A stretch of DNA of 64,000 nt from Psychromonas sp. CD1 (GTDB taxonomy: Bacteria; Pseudomonadota; Gammaproteobacteria; Enterobacterales; Psychromonadaceae), in the NCBI RefSeq assembly GCF_002239585.1, contig NZ_NDFH01000002.1:124001-188000 (forward strand). The letters are read 5' to 3'. Of the stretch, positions 1-9,742 are shown in pieces. The position numbers were made by a program, and so were the translations under genes. The notes under the pieces were generated by a model. The model had not been told where the DNA came from. It saw nothing but the letters and a program-made list of their open reading frames with translations, and searched no databases. Position 1 is the first letter of the stretch. The number at the start of each line of letters is the position of its first letter.

Positions 1-700
1 ATAAACTATCATCGTCATTACGTTTAATGAGCCAGACAATGGGATCATCTTTTGAGATGGTAAACGCTTCGGCAAGGATGGGATAATAGCGCTGTTTTTG
101 TGCTAATGTAGAGCCGTCTACAATGGCAAAAGAGAGTTCTTTATCCGCGATTTTACGTAGTAGACTTTCTTCATCTTCATTATCTAAAATATCAATAATA
201 AGATCTGGAGCGGTATTTAATAATTTTTCTAACGTTTCTTCATGGCTACTTTGACTAAGAACTCCAATAGGAGCGTTAATATCTGCAACTTTTCGAGGAC
301 GATAGCTACCTTTTCGGTAAACAACTTTTTGTGAATTATAGTAATAAGGCGGGGAACTGTGATATTTTTCAGCACGTTCAGGCGTTAATGCAAGTCCCGA
401 TGCAATGAAGTCCACTTTGTTATTGTCTAATGCTAAAAAAAGCATTTTTAAATTAGCATATTCTTTGACGTGTAAAGACACATTAAGTTTATCTGCAAAT
501 AGCTTGCTTAACTCATAATCAAAGCCACTGTATTGCTCGCCATCAAAGCTATAAGTTAGGGAACTGTTGATAGTTCCAATAATTAACTCACCATTACTTT
601 GGATATCTTGTATTTTTGTGCTGGCAGTAAAAGGATGGCATGCACTGAGCAATAAAGCAGTAAATAATATGATAATATCGTGCATTTTTCGAAAGTGCAT
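1..700 (-). CDS. mltF: Membrane-bound lytic murein transglycosylase F, 5' part (partial at left edge)
   Basis: Translating the reverse strand from the ATG at 700 gives an open frame running off the left edge, about 233 codons. It starts with a hydrophobic segment ending in a lipobox-like LSAC, so the product is probably an outer-membrane lipoprotein. A solute-binding-protein type 3 domain follows (GTINSSLTYSF, GFDYELSKLFADKL, FIASGLALTPERAE). MltF joins this domain to a C-terminal SLT lysozyme-like domain that cleaves peptidoglycan with 1,6-anhydro ends; that half is outside the window. Its position divergent from purL is the E. coli arrangement. A second Met at 685 is possible, but only 700 has an AGG-type ribosome site upstream. 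Confidence 0.85.
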   Translation of the reverse strand, partial: MHFRKMHDIIILFTALLLSACHPFTASTKIQDIQSNGELIIGTINSSLTYSFDGEQYSGFDYELSKLFADKLNVSLHVKEYANLKMLFLALDNNKVDFIASGLALTPERAEKYHSSPPYYYNSQKVVYRKGSYRPRKVADINAPIGVLSQSSHEETLEKLLNTAPDLIIDILDNEDEESLLRKIADKELSFAIVDGSTLAQKQRYYPILAEAFTISKDDPIVWLIKRNDDDSL

Positions 701-814
701 AAAAAAGATTACCTAGAAGTTAATAAAGTCGTTATATTCATTGTTTTTATGTTATTCAACAAAAATTAACATCGACTATAGAGTGTTTCTGTTTAATAAA
801 AAATGCTTTTTGCT

Positions 815-820
815 TATAAT
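815..820 (+). promoter_or_regulatory. Possible -10 element of purL promoter
   Basis: A perfect TATAAT lies in the mltF-purL divergent intergenic region, about 135 bases before purL. The -35 match is poor (TTTAAT at 17-base spacing). No convincing PurR operator palindrome was seen. Assignment rests on the -10 alone. Confidence 0.35.
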
Positions 821-953
821 GTCGCTTGTATCAAAGAAGCAATTATTTTTATCTGTTTTTGTAAATAACTGAGATATCTATTTGCAGGGCAATAATTGTG
901 TAATTTGCATCACCCAAGATCATTTACTTATTTAAAAATGAGAGAAATAACTT

Positions 954-3900
954 ATGGAAATTTTGCGTGGGGCTCCTGCCTTATCGACGTTTAAGGTGCA
1001 ACAGCTGTTACAAAACTGTACCTCTTTAAATCTTCCTGTAGAAGCAATATATGCTGAATATATACACGCTACAGACTTAAGTGAAAGTTTAAATGACCAA
1101 GAGCTCGTTGTATTACAAAAATTATTAACGTATGGATCCAAGATAGCAGATTCGCTACCACTTGGTACATTATTCTTTGTCACCCCTCGCCCAGGAACAA
1201 TTTCACCTTGGTCTTCAAAAGCGACCGACATAGCGCATAATTGTGGTTTATATAAAGTAAGAAGATTAGAGCGTGGAATCGCTTATTACGTACAAACATC
1301 AACACCATTATCCGCTAAAGAAGACAAAATATTATCTTCTTTATTGCATGATCGTATGATGGAAGTTGTTTTTAGTAAATTAAATGATGCGGAACAATTA
1401 TTCATACAAGGTGCGCCTGGTAAAATGCAAAGCATTAAAGTGCTTAGTGAAGGTCGAATTGCGCTTGAGAATGCGAATATCAAACTGGGTCTTGCATTAG
1501 CGGACGATGAAATTGATTATTTGTTAGAAAATTTCATCAAATTAGATCGCGATCCGAATGATATTGAGCTTATGATGTTTGCTCAGGCAAATTCAGAGCA
1601 TTGTCGACATAAAATATTCAATGCACAATGGACCATTGATGGGGAAAAACAGTCAAAATCATTATTTAAAATGATCCGTAATACGCATGAAAAGCATCCC
1701 GATTATGTTCTTTCTGCTTACAAGGATAATTCTGCCGTAATGGAAGGGTATGCCAGTGGTCGTTTTTTCCCTAGCGTGGAAGAAAGAAAGTTCACTTATC
1801 ATCATGAGCCCATTGATATCTTAATGAAAGTCGAGACACACAATCATCCCACTGCAATTTCTCCTTTTCCTGGTGCGGCGACAGGATCTGGTGGTGAAAT
1901 TAGAGATGAGGGTGCGACTGGGATAGGTTCAAAACCTAAAGCCGGATTAGTCGGATTTTCTGTGTCTAATTTACGGATCCCAGGATTTGTTCAAGCATGG
2001 GAAACTGACTTTGGCAAACCTTCACGTATTGTTTCGGCCTTAGATATTATGCTTGAAGCTCCACTTGGAGGGGCCGCGTTTAATAATGAATTTGGCCGTC
2101 CTAATATTTTAGGTTACTTTCGGACCTATGAAGAAAAAGTTGAAAGCCATAATGGAGAAGAGATCCGTGGTTACCATAAACCGATTATGCTTGCAGGTGG
2201 TTTAGGTAATATTCGCCGAGAACATGTGCAGAAAAAAGAGATACCTGTTGGAGCCAAACTGATTGTTTTAGGTGGCCCTGCAATGAATATTGGTCTCGGA
2301 GGTGGGGCTGCTTCATCTATGAATTCTGGTGCTTCTAGTGAAGATTTAGATTTTGCCTCAGTGCAACGTGAAAATCCAGAAATGGAACGCCGGTGCCAAG
2401 AAGTCATCGATTGTTGTTGGCAGATGGGTAAGGATAATCCTATTCAGTTTATACATGATGTGGGAGCAGGTGGGCTTTCTAATGCAATGCCTGAACTAGT
2501 TAATGATGCAGGTCGAGGTGGTATTTTTGATCTTCGTGCTATCCCAAATGATGAAAAGAGTATGGCTCCACATGAAATTTGGTGTAATGAATCTCAAGAA
2601 CGTTATGTTTTGGCGGTTAAACCTGAGAATTTAGCAACCTTCGAAGCAATTTGCCAACGTGAGCGAGCATTGTATGCGGTGATAGGGGAAGCAACTCAAG
2701 AGTTGCATTTAACGCTTAATGATACGCTGTTTGATAATCAACCGATTAATCTACCTTTGGACGTATTATTAGGTAAAACACCTAAAATGCATCGAGATGT
2801 GCAGACTAAAATAGCGCAAGGTAAAGCATTAGATCTTTCTGCTGCAACATTAAAAGAGGCCGCGGAACGCTTATTGCGTTTACCATCAATTGCAGAAAAA
2901 ACATTCTTGATAACAATTGGCGATCGCAGTGTGACAGGTTTGGTCGCGCGTGACCAAATGGTTGGTCCGTGGCAAGTTCCTGTTGCAGATTGCGCAGTTA
3001 CCGCGTCAAGTTATGATACTTATTTTGGTGAAGCAATGGCTATCGGTGAGAGAGCTCCTGTAGCACTCCTCAACTTTAGTGCCTCTGCGCGTCTTTCTGT
3101 AGCAGAATCTATCACTAATATCGCCTGTAGTGATATCGGTGATTTTAAACGTATTAAACTTTCTGCAAACTGGATGTCTGCAACGGGTCACCCCGGTGAA
3201 GATGCTGGTTTGTATGCTGCGGTGCATGCTATTGGTGAAGAGCTTTGCCCTGAACTTGAATTAACTATTCCAGTGGGTAAAGATTCAATGTCGATGAAAA
3301 CACGTTGGCAAGATGAAAACTCTATCGATAAAGAAGTTATTTCACCACTTTCGGTGATCATTACCGCTTTTGCTGCCGTCCGTGATATTCGCCTTACGGT
3401 TACTCCACAATTGCGCACCGATAAAGGTGATACTGATTTGATCTTAATTGATTTGGGTAATGGCAAAAATCGATTAGGAGGCTCTTCACTCGCACAAGTC
3501 TATAAACAACTAGGGGATATTACTCCTGATTTGGATAATCCTGCACTGTTGAAAAGTTTTTTCTATGCAATGCAAAAATTGGTTGCAGATAAACTGCTCC
3601 TCGCGTATCACGATCGTAGTGATGGTGGCTTATTCTCGACGATCACTGAAATGGCTTTTGCTGGGCATTGTGGTGTGACTGTCCAATTAGATCAATTAGG
3701 CGCTGATGATTTCTCGGTACTCTTTAGTGAAGAGTTGGGAGCGGTTATTCAAGTTAAACGCGAACTTAAAGAGAAAGTGTTAAATATCTTAGCCGGGCAT
3801 GGTTTAAGCAGTAATATATTTGTGATTGGAACACTAAATACAACGGATCAAATTAAATTTACTCGTGATTCTGTCGATGTATTAGCCGCTTCGCGTCGTT

Positions 3901-4850
3901 TATGGCGTGGTATATGGGCAGAAACTACTTTTAAAATGCAATCGTTACGTGATAACTCAGAATGTGCCGAACAGGAGCATGCTGTGAAATTAGATGATGC
4001 GGATCCTGGCTTAAGTGTCAAATTAAGCTTTGATATCAATGAAGATGTTGCAGCTCCTTATATTGTTAAGGGTGTTGCGCCCCGCATGGCTATTTTACGC
4101 GAACAAGGTGTTAACTCACAACAAGAGATGGCTGCCGCGTTTGATCGCGCAGGATTTGCGGCTATTGATGTGCATATGAGTGATATTTTATCTGGCAAGG
4201 TTAAATTAGATGAATTTTCAGGATTAGTCGCTTGTGGAGGCTTCTCTTATGGCGATGTACTCGGTGCTGGGGAAGGTTGGGCAAAATCGATATTGTTTAA
4301 TGATCGCGCTCGGGAGCAATTTCAACGTTTCTTTGAAGCGAAAGACTCTTTTACATTAGGTGTTTGTAATGGTTGTCAGATGCTTTCTAATTTAAAGGAA
4401 TTGATTCCTGGTAGCGAATTATGGCCTCGTTTTGTGCGTAATCGTTCAGAGCGATTTGAAGCGCGCTTTAGTTTACTTGAAGTGCAAAAAAACAATTCAG
4501 TCTTTTTAACCGATATGGCAGGATCGCATATGCCGATAGCGGTTTCGCATGGAGAGGGACGTGTCGAATTCAAAAATTTAGCGCATCTTAGTGCGCTTGA
4601 ATCGAGTGATAATATTGCATTACGCTTTATTGATAACTACGGAAAAAGAACAGAAGCTTATCCTGCAAATCCTAATGGATCATCAGGAGGAATAACAGGA
4701 CTAACATCAAATGATGGACGTGTGACGATTATGATGCCTCATCCTGAGCGTGTATTTAGAACTGTTGCGAACTCTTGGCATCCTGATGAATGGCAAGAAG
4801 ATAGCCCGTGGATGCGTATGTTTAGAAATGCGCGTAAACAATTAGGCTAA
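954..4850 (+). CDS. purL: Phosphoribosylformylglycinamidine synthase (FGAM synthetase)
   Basis: PurL converts FGAR, glutamine and ATP to FGAM in step four of purine synthesis, in the cytoplasm. The 1298-residue product has the length of the large single-chain proteobacterial form: N-terminal PurS-like region, two AIRS-type synthase halves ([19 protein letters not shown] near residue 300; a second half near 680-980) and a C-terminal class I glutaminase. The glutaminase nucleophile is Cys1138 in GVCNGCQ, and the His-Glu pair is His1263/Glu1265 in MMPHPERV. An AGAGA ribosome site precedes the ATG. It is transcribed alone, away from mltF, and ends at a strong hairpin shared with hemW. Confidence 0.98.
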   Translation: MEILRGAPALSTFKVQQLLQNCTSLNLPVEAIYAEYIHATDLSESLNDQELVVLQKLLTYGSKIADSLPLGTLFFVTPRPGTISPWSSKATDIAHNCGLYKVRRLERGIAYYVQTSTPLSAKEDKILSSLLHDRMMEVVFSKLNDAEQLFIQGAPGKMQSIKVLSEGRIALENANIKLGLALADDEIDYLLENFIKLDRDPNDIELMMFAQANSEHCRHKIFNAQWTIDGEKQSKSLFKMIRNTHEKHPDYVLSAYKDNSAVMEGYASGRFFPSVEERKFTYHHEPIDILMKVETHNHPTAISPFPGAATGSGGEIRDEGATGIGSKPKAGLVGFSVSNLRIPGFVQAWETDFGKPSRIVSALDIMLEAPLGGAAFNNEFGRPNILGYFRTYEEKVESHNGEEIRGYHKPIMLAGGLGNIRREHVQKKEIPVGAKLIVLGGPAMNIGLGGGAASSMNSGASSEDLDFASVQRENPEMERRCQEVIDCCWQMGKDNPIQFIHDVGAGGLSNAMPELVNDAGRGGIFDLRAIPNDEKSMAPHEIWCNESQERYVLAVKPENLATFEAICQRERALYAVIGEATQELHLTLNDTLFDNQPINLPLDVLLGKTPKMHRDVQTKIAQGKALDLSAATLKEAAERLLRLPSIAEKTFLITIGDRSVTGLVARDQMVGPWQVPVADCAVTASSYDTYFGEAMAIGERAPVALLNFSASARLSVAESITNIACSDIGDFKRIKLSANWMSATGHPGEDAGLYAAVHAIGEELCPELELTIPVGKDSMSMKTRWQDENSIDKEVISPLSVIITAFAAVRDIRLTVTPQLRTDKGDTDLILIDLGNGKNRLGGSSLAQVYKQLGDITPDLDNPALLKSFFYAMQKLVADKLLLAYHDRSDGGLFSTITEMAFAGHCGVTVQLDQLGADDFSVLFSEELGAVIQVKRELKEKVLNILAGHGLSSNIFVIGTLNTTDQIKFTRDSVDVLAASRRLWRGIWAETTFKMQSLRDNSECAEQEHAVKLDDADPGLSVKLSFDINEDVAAPYIVKGVAPRMAILREQGVNSQQEMAAAFDRAGFAAIDVHMSDILSGKVKLDEFSGLVACGGFSYGDVLGAGEGWAKSILFNDRAREQFQRFFEAKDSFTLGVCNGCQMLSNLKELIPGSELWPRFVRNRSERFEARFSLLEVQKNNSVFLTDMAGSHMPIAVSHGEGRVEFKNLAHLSALESSDNIALRFIDNYGKRTEAYPANPNGSSGGITGLTSNDGRVTIMMPHPERVFRTVANSWHPDEWQEDSPWMRMFRNARKQLG

Positions 4851-4870
4851 TAGAGTCACAATGAAAACAT

Positions 4871-4908
4871 AAGTAGAGAGAAGGAGGGAGACCTCCTTCT
4901 CTCTACTT
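4871..4908. terminator. Strong bidirectional terminator between purL and hemW
   Basis: A perfect 17-bp stem (4871-4887 with 4892-4908) closes a GAGA tetraloop. T-rich sequence follows on the + strand (TTTATTTTATTTTG), while the - strand has only a short T stretch. It lies between the convergent ends of purL and hemW and probably serves both. Confidence 0.85.
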
Positions 4909-4921
4909 TATTTTATTTTGT

Positions 4922-6061
4922 TTATATAAACAGTTGTAATAAATCGTTTAAATAGCGGTGGCCCAAATCGGTGACTAACCAATGATCCTGTTTTTTAATT
5001 AATAATTTTTTGTGTATAGCTTGAGAAATAGGCAAGTCAATACTCTCAAGGCTCAAACCCGTATAGGCTTCAAATTCAGTAAAAGGAATAGGTGCAAAAA
5101 GACGTAAGCGATTGAGCATATATTCAAAGGCAAGATCCGTAAGTGCGACATGCTCTGATTTATCTAAAAAGGATCGTTCGGTTTGTAAATAGCCTTTTGG
5201 GTGTTTGACTTTTACGGTGCGAATAATTTTATTCTCGAGCGGTAGAGTTAACTTTCCATGAGCCCCACAACCAATACCAATATAATCAGAGAAAGACCAA
5301 TAATTTAAGTTATGTAAACACTCAAAGCCTTTTTTACAGTATCCCGATATTTCATATTGAATATAATTGTTTTTTGCGAGTAGTTGTTGTCCCGCTTCTT
5401 GAATCTCCCAGAGCAAGTCATCATCGGGTAATGTCGGTGGGTGGGAAAAATATTGTGTGTTGGGTTCAATCGTGAGCTGATACCAAGAAATATGTGTGGG
5501 CTGTAAGCTAATCGCTTGCTGTAAATCAGAGAGTGCATCGGTAATGCTTTGCTCTGGCAAACCATGCATTAAATCAAGATTAAAGGTTTTAATCGAACAT
5601 TTTTTAGCTTGTTCTGCCGCTCTAATAGCATCTTCGGTATTATGAATGCGACCCAGACGTTTTAATTTTTCTGCTTGAAAGCTTTGTACGCCAAAAGAGA
5701 ATCGACTAATTCCAGCCTCTTTAAAGGCCGCTATTTTAGCGTTTTCAAGGGTGCCTGGATTAGCTTCCAATGTGATTTCAATATCTTTCTTAAAAGCGAT
5801 TTTGTGTTGTATCTCTGTGAGTAACCAAGAAATACCTTTTGGTGAAATAAGGCTCGGTGTACCTCCTCCAATAAAAATGGTATCTAAAATACGCCCCTGT
5901 GCATAGACAAGATCTATTTTTAAATCGTCAATTAATGCGCTTAAATAGGCTTCTTCAGGGATTTTACCCTGTAATTTATGGGAATTAAAATCACAGTAAG
6001 GGCATTTTTCAATACACCATGGAATATGAATATAAAGGCTTAATGGAGGAAGCTGTAGCAT
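4922..6061 (-). CDS. hemW: Radical SAM heme chaperone HemW
   Basis: HemW is a radical SAM protein related to coproporphyrinogen III oxidase HemN, now regarded as a heme chaperone. The start chosen at 6061 gives MLQLPPLSLYIHIPWC, matching the family N-terminus; the frame stays open upstream to 6109 but those residues have no family match. The CxxxCxxC iron-sulfur motif is visible as CIEKCPYC, followed by GGGTPS and the HemN-like C-terminal domain. At 379 residues it is of normal length. It lies downstream of rdgB, as in many gammaproteobacteria, but about 220 bases away with a hairpin between them. Confidence 0.93.
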   Translation of the reverse strand: MLQLPPLSLYIHIPWCIEKCPYCDFNSHKLQGKIPEEAYLSALIDDLKIDLVYAQGRILDTIFIGGGTPSLISPKGISWLLTEIQHKIAFKKDIEITLEANPGTLENAKIAAFKEAGISRFSFGVQSFQAEKLKRLGRIHNTEDAIRAAEQAKKCSIKTFNLDLMHGLPEQSITDALSDLQQAISLQPTHISWYQLTIEPNTQYFSHPPTLPDDDLLWEIQEAGQQLLAKNNYIQYEISGYCKKGFECLHNLNYWSFSDYIGIGCGAHGKLTLPLENKIIRTVKVKHPKGYLQTERSFLDKSEHVALTDLAFEYMLNRLRLFAPIPFTEFEAYTGLSLESIDLPISQAIHKKLLIKKQDHWLVTDLGHRYLNDLLQLFI

Positions 6062-6239
6062 AGTATTGATTTCTATTATTAAATATAAGAAAGGGATGCG
6101 ATTCATCACAAGTATATTTGCATAGTACGTTAAGAGATAATATCAGCAAGGCAAATCGTCTTTAATGGTTATAAAACAAATTTTAGGTGTGATATTTTTC
6201 TATGTTGGATCTCAATATTTAATGTTTTCTGAGGAAATC

Positions 6240-6271
6240 GCATTGTAAGCGCATTGTGCATCTTACAATGC
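6240..6271. other. Inverted repeat between rdgB and hemW
   Basis: Ten-base arms GCATTGTAAG (6240-6249) and CTTACAATGC (6262-6271) enclose a 12-base loop just after the rdgB stop. No T-run follows on the - strand, so this could be an attenuator or mRNA-stabilising hairpin rather than a full terminator. Confidence 0.5.
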
Positions 6272-6279
6272 TCTTTTGT

Positions 6280-6882
6280 TTAGCCAAGTTGAACTTTTAA
6301 TTTTTTAATTAATTGTGCCAGTGCTTGGCCTCGATGGCTTAATTCTCTTTTACGTTGTGCGCTAAGTTGTGCCGAGGTGCAATGCTCAGACTCTAACCAA
6401 AAAATAGGATCATAACCAAAACCATTTTCTCCATGTGCTTCGGTACTGATCCGTCCTTCCCATGTTCCTTGACAAATAATAGGGGTAGGATCGTCAGCAT
6501 GGCGCATATAAACAAGTACGCATTGGAATCGAGCTTGTCGTAGCGTAGCATCAACGCCTTTTAAGCGTTCTAATAATAAGTTAATATTATCTTGGTCGCA
6601 GGCTTTTTCCCCGGCAAAACGAGCAGAATAGATGCCAGGCTCTCCTTTTAGAAAATCAACTTCTAATCCGGAATCATCTGCTATGGCTGGCAGGCCTGTT
6701 ATTTTTGATGCGTGACGTGCTTTAATTATCGCATTTTCAACAAAAGTCGATCCCGTTTCGGCAACTTCGGATACATCAAAATAGCTTTGTGCTAATACTT
6801 CAATGGAGAAGCTATTAAGCAGTTGACTCATTTCTTTTACTTTACCTTCATTACCTGTAGCTAATACCCATTTTGTATTCAT
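6280..6882 (-). CDS. rdgB: XTP/dITP diphosphatase (non-canonical purine NTP pyrophosphatase)
   Basis: RdgB hydrolyses dITP, ITP and XTP to monophosphates, keeping deaminated purines out of DNA and RNA. The 200-residue product shows the family's N-terminal substrate loop (LATGNEGKVKE), the DDSGLEVD motif, the GFGYDPIF motif and the C-terminal SHRGQAL motif. Length is standard. It lies directly after the DUF4426 gene (13-base gap), so the yggT-side cluster probably continues into it. Confidence 0.96.
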   Translation of the reverse strand: MNTKWVLATGNEGKVKEMSQLLNSFSIEVLAQSYFDVSEVAETGSTFVENAIIKARHASKITGLPAIADDSGLEVDFLKGEPGIYSARFAGEKACDQDNINLLLERLKGVDATLRQARFQCVLVYMRHADDPTPIICQGTWEGRISTEAHGENGFGYDPIFWLESEHCTSAQLSAQRKRELSHRGQALAQLIKKLKVQLG

Positions 6883-6895
6883 TTTTTTTCGTGCC

Positions 6896-7327
6896 TCAAT
6901 TGATATAAAATTTATGTTGGAATTTAAGAATGTTAGTTTTTTTCTCTGTTTTTATTTTTATGTTAAAGTTTACGATTTCTTCGTTAAGAAATGGATAGGT
7001 AGCGAGGTAGTAGATGGCATCTCCCTCATTAACTAGGGTAAAATTTAAGGGGTGTATTTGGCCGATTAAATTGCGTGCAGTACCACTAATAATCGCATAA
7101 ATTGCTTTGTTATTCTGCGTGTTATCGATTACAGATATATTAATCAGGCCATTATATTTACTGCGTTTGATTGAATATTGATGAGCAATATTAGGTGTTA
7201 AAAATTTTGTTGGTATAGCAATGTAATGCACGCTTAAATTATCGAAAATTTGTTTTTGCTCTGCGTGAAGATAATTACTTTGTATCAAGAAAGATAAAAG
7301 AACGCACTTTAAAATAAATTTAAACAT
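6896..7327 (-). CDS. DUF4426 family periplasmic protein
   Basis: This 143-residue protein begins with a signal peptide (positive start MFKFILK, hydrophobic core, likely cleavage after YLHA), so it is exported. The rest resembles DUF4426 proteins, which in Vibrio- and Shewanella-like genomes sit between yggT and rdgB, exactly its position here. No catalytic motif is visible and the family function is not known to me. The assignment rests on the fold-like sequence pattern (LSVHYIAIPTKFLTPNIA) plus gene order. Confidence 0.75.
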   Translation of the reverse strand: MFKFILKCVLLSFLIQSNYLHAEQKQIFDNLSVHYIAIPTKFLTPNIAHQYSIKRSKYNGLINISVIDNTQNNKAIYAIISGTARNLIGQIHPLNFTLVNEGDAIYYLATYPFLNEEIVNFNIKIKTEKKTNILKFQHKFYIN

Positions 7328-7536
7328 ATTGACTCCAAGTAAAAAATAGCCGTTTATAAGGTGAGATTATCTGTATTAAATTATGTTTATTAAAGTGTTC
7401 TTCCTTTACTGGGTATGTTTTGTTTAGTACATTAAATCACTCACTGATAACGGTCTGTTTGCGTTATATATCACAGGATTATTTGGCTTTTATTTTTCAG
7501 ATAACTATAAAGGTACCGATGTTGTCTTTAGAGTGA

Positions 7537-7571
7537 ATAGATGGAAAAGATAAAATATCTTTGCCATCTAT
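7537..7571. terminator. Hairpin downstream of yggT
   Basis: ATAGATGG (7537-7544) pairs with CCATCTAT (7564-7571), with an inner AAAGATA/TATCTTT stem. The T-run follows on the + strand (TTTTT at 7571), although the nearest transcript known here is the leftward yggT. It could act in both directions or end an unseen + strand transcript in 7328-7536. I recognise no gene in 7328-7591. Confidence 0.5.
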
Positions 7572-7591
7572 TTTTAAAAGTATTTGTGTTA

Positions 7592-8134
7592 CTAAAAAAG
7601 CTGACTCAATAAGTCATTGACAAATATTTCAACAAATTGTAAAGCAAATAAAACGACTACCATGGATAAATCTAAGCCTCCAATAGGTGGAATAAAACGA
7701 CGAATAGGAGCAAGTAAAGGTTCGCTGAGTTGAATCATTACCGCCTCAACAGGGTTGTTTCCTTTACTTATCCAACTGAAGATTGCGCGTAAAATAAGCA
7801 CCCAAAAAATCAACTTAAAGACACTTTGAATTACAATAAATAGACTAGAAATTAAGATCGGAATAATATGTATTGCACTATTAAAGATTAAAGATAAAGC
7901 GACTATTTTTAAACTTGCCATGATAAATGCAAAAAGAATCGTCGCACAATCCCAACCTTTGAGACTAGGAATAAAGCGACGTAAAGGTGCCACGATAGGT
8001 TGTGTTGCTTTAACAATAAATTGGCTAAATGGATTGTAAAAATCTGCGCGTGCTACTTGTAGCCAAACACGAATAAGGATCACCATGATATAAATATCAA
8101 AGATCGTATTGATTAAAAAATTAATTGAATTCAT
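7592..8134 (-). CDS. yggT: YggT family integral membrane protein
   Basis: The 180-residue product consists of two YggT repeats, each with hydrophobic segments and the family motif around PFSQFIVKATQPIVAPLRRFIP (first copy) and LSEPLLAPIRRFIPPIGGLDLS (second copy). About four membrane segments are apparent. The family has been linked to envelope or osmotic stress and sits beside proC and yggS in many bacteria, as here. The exact role is unknown. Confidence 0.92.
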   Translation of the reverse strand: MNSINFLINTIFDIYIMVILIRVWLQVARADFYNPFSQFIVKATQPIVAPLRRFIPSLKGWDCATILFAFIMASLKIVALSLIFNSAIHIIPILISSLFIVIQSVFKLIFWVLILRAIFSWISKGNNPVEAVMIQLSEPLLAPIRRFIPPIGGLDLSMVVVLFALQFVEIFVNDLLSQLF

Positions 8135-8161
8135 AAATATTTTCTCTTATTTAAAGGGGGT

Positions 8162-8986
8162 TTAAAATAATGATTCCATGTCATTCGCTCGATCGGAAGC
8201 ACTTTGCATCGCTTTCGCGACGATATTATTTAAATCTAATTCGTTAAACATATGTAATGCTACCGCAGTAGCCCCCCCCTTTGAGGTGACATTTTGACGT
8301 AAGGTAGCAATACTCTTTTCTGGATTTTGCAATACCATTTCAGCACTACCTAAGGCAACTTGCTGTACTAATAAACGTGCTTGTTGCTCATCGAAACCCA
8401 TTTTAAGGGCTTTCTCTTGCATTGCCTCCATAAATAGGAAAAAGTATGCGGGTGCAGAGCCAGACACTGCAATGATAGCATTAATCATTGCCTCTGTTTG
8501 AACCCAAATGATTTTACCAACACTTAACAAGAGTTGCTCTGCAAATAATTTATTGTCAGTGGATACGAGTGTTGATGCGAAAAGTCCTGTCATTCCTTTT
8601 TGTACTAGTGCTGGCGTATTGGGCATTGTACGGATAATTTCAGTTGTATCACCCAGTAGGAATTGTAAACGTTCTACAGTGATGCCTGCTGCGATAGATA
8701 TAATTAATTTATTTTCAAAATGGATGCCAGCAAGGTTAAGTGCTTGGCAAACTTCAGCCATTATTTGAGGTTTTACAGCTAAGACAATGACATCTGCCCA
8801 TTTGGCGGAACTAATATTATCATTGCTAATTTTAATTGAAAATTGATCCTTTAAGCGCGTTGTATTATCTGGACTTGGTGCGCTTGCACAAATTAATGAG
8901 CTTGGATAATTTGCTTTAATTAAACCACTGATAATACTCGAAGTCATATTTCCGGCTCCGATAAAGGTGATTTTTTTATGTAACAT
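8162..8986 (-). CDS. proC: Pyrroline-5-carboxylate reductase
   Basis: ProC reduces pyrroline-5-carboxylate to proline with NADPH, the last step of proline synthesis. The start at 8986 gives MLHKKITFIGAGNM, placing the Rossmann GxGNM motif correctly at the N-terminus and giving 274 residues, the usual length; a TAAGGGA ribosome site precedes it. The frame is open 31 codons further up, but that part overlaps yggS and has no family match. Other motifs: VLAVKPQ, RTMPNTPA, SGSAPAYFF and the C-terminal TSKGGAT. Confidence 0.96.
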   Translation of the reverse strand: MLHKKITFIGAGNMTSSIISGLIKANYPSSLICASAPSPDNTTRLKDQFSIKISNDNISSAKWADVIVLAVKPQIMAEVCQALNLAGIHFENKLIISIAAGITVERLQFLLGDTTEIIRTMPNTPALVQKGMTGLFASTLVSTDNKLFAEQLLLSVGKIIWVQTEAMINAIIAVSGSAPAYFFLFMEAMQEKALKMGFDEQQARLLVQQVALGSAEMVLQNPEKSIATLRQNVTSKGGATAVALHMFNELDLNNIVAKAMQSASDRANDMESLF

Positions 8987-9026
8987 ATTTATTCCCTTAC
9001 AGTGAATATGCACTATCAATTTATTC

Positions 9027-9725
9027 TTAATTTCGACTTCCAAAAATATCTGTACCAATCCGTACCATTGTACTGCCACAGGAAATAGCGAGCTTCATAT
9101 CGGCACTCATGCCCATAGATAAAGTATCAATATCTGGATATATGGATTGTAATTTAAGATAAATATCATGCAGTATTTTAAACTGTTTGCTTAAATGTAC
9201 GGTATCAGGCGTTTTTTCTGGAATGGCCATTATGCCTCGCAGTTTTATATTTTCAAGTTTGCTAACTTGGGACGCGAGTAGCATAATTTGTGCTAGAGTT
9301 ATTCCTGATTTACTCGTCTCCGCACTGATGTTAATTTGCAGACATATATTTAGAGGCGCTAAGCGTGCTGGTCGCTGGGAACTTAAGCGTTGTGCTATTT
9401 TTAAACGGTCAATACTTTGTACCCAATCAAAATTTTCGGCGACAAGACGCGTTTTATTTGATTGTAGTGGACCGATAAAATGCCAACAGATAGGATCGTT
9501 AAAAGTACAATCATTTTTAATGGATTGTATTTTTTGGATACTCTCTTGTACGTAATTTTCACCAAAAAGTCGTTGGCCGGCTAAGTAAGCTTCTTTTATT
9601 TGTATGATTGATTTTTTTTTACTGACTGCAAGTAGTTGTATCTCTTTTGTATTACGTTCTACTTGTAGCGCCGCATGTTCTATTTTTTGTCTAATATCTA
9701 TTATGTTTTTTTTAATTATTGTCAT
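9027..9725 (-). CDS. yggS: Pyridoxal phosphate homeostasis protein (YggS family)
   Basis: YggS is a PLP-binding alanine-racemase-like barrel protein that helps control PLP and amino acid pools, without known enzyme activity. The 232-residue product shows the PLP lysine region LLAVSKKK, FGENYVQE, WHFIGPLQSNK, and the C-terminal LSMGMSADMKLAI and GSTMVRIGTDIFG. It heads the leftward cluster yggS-proC-yggT and diverges from pilT with only 17 bases between starts, so the two promoters must overlap the other gene. Confidence 0.96.
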   Translation of the reverse strand: MTIIKKNIIDIRQKIEHAALQVERNTKEIQLLAVSKKKSIIQIKEAYLAGQRLFGENYVQESIQKIQSIKNDCTFNDPICWHFIGPLQSNKTRLVAENFDWVQSIDRLKIAQRLSSQRPARLAPLNICLQINISAETSKSGITLAQIMLLASQVSKLENIKLRGIMAIPEKTPDTVHLSKQFKILHDIYLKLQSIYPDIDTLSMGMSADMKLAISCGSTMVRIGTDIFGSRN

Positions 9726-9742
9726 TATAAGGATTTTAAATT

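Noticed and set aside
821-953. PurR operator ahead of purL
   Set aside because: No GCAAACGTTTGC-like palindrome is present.
932-1231. Antisense frames over purL and many other genes
   Set aside because: They follow from the codon pattern of the real genes on the other strand and show no family motifs.
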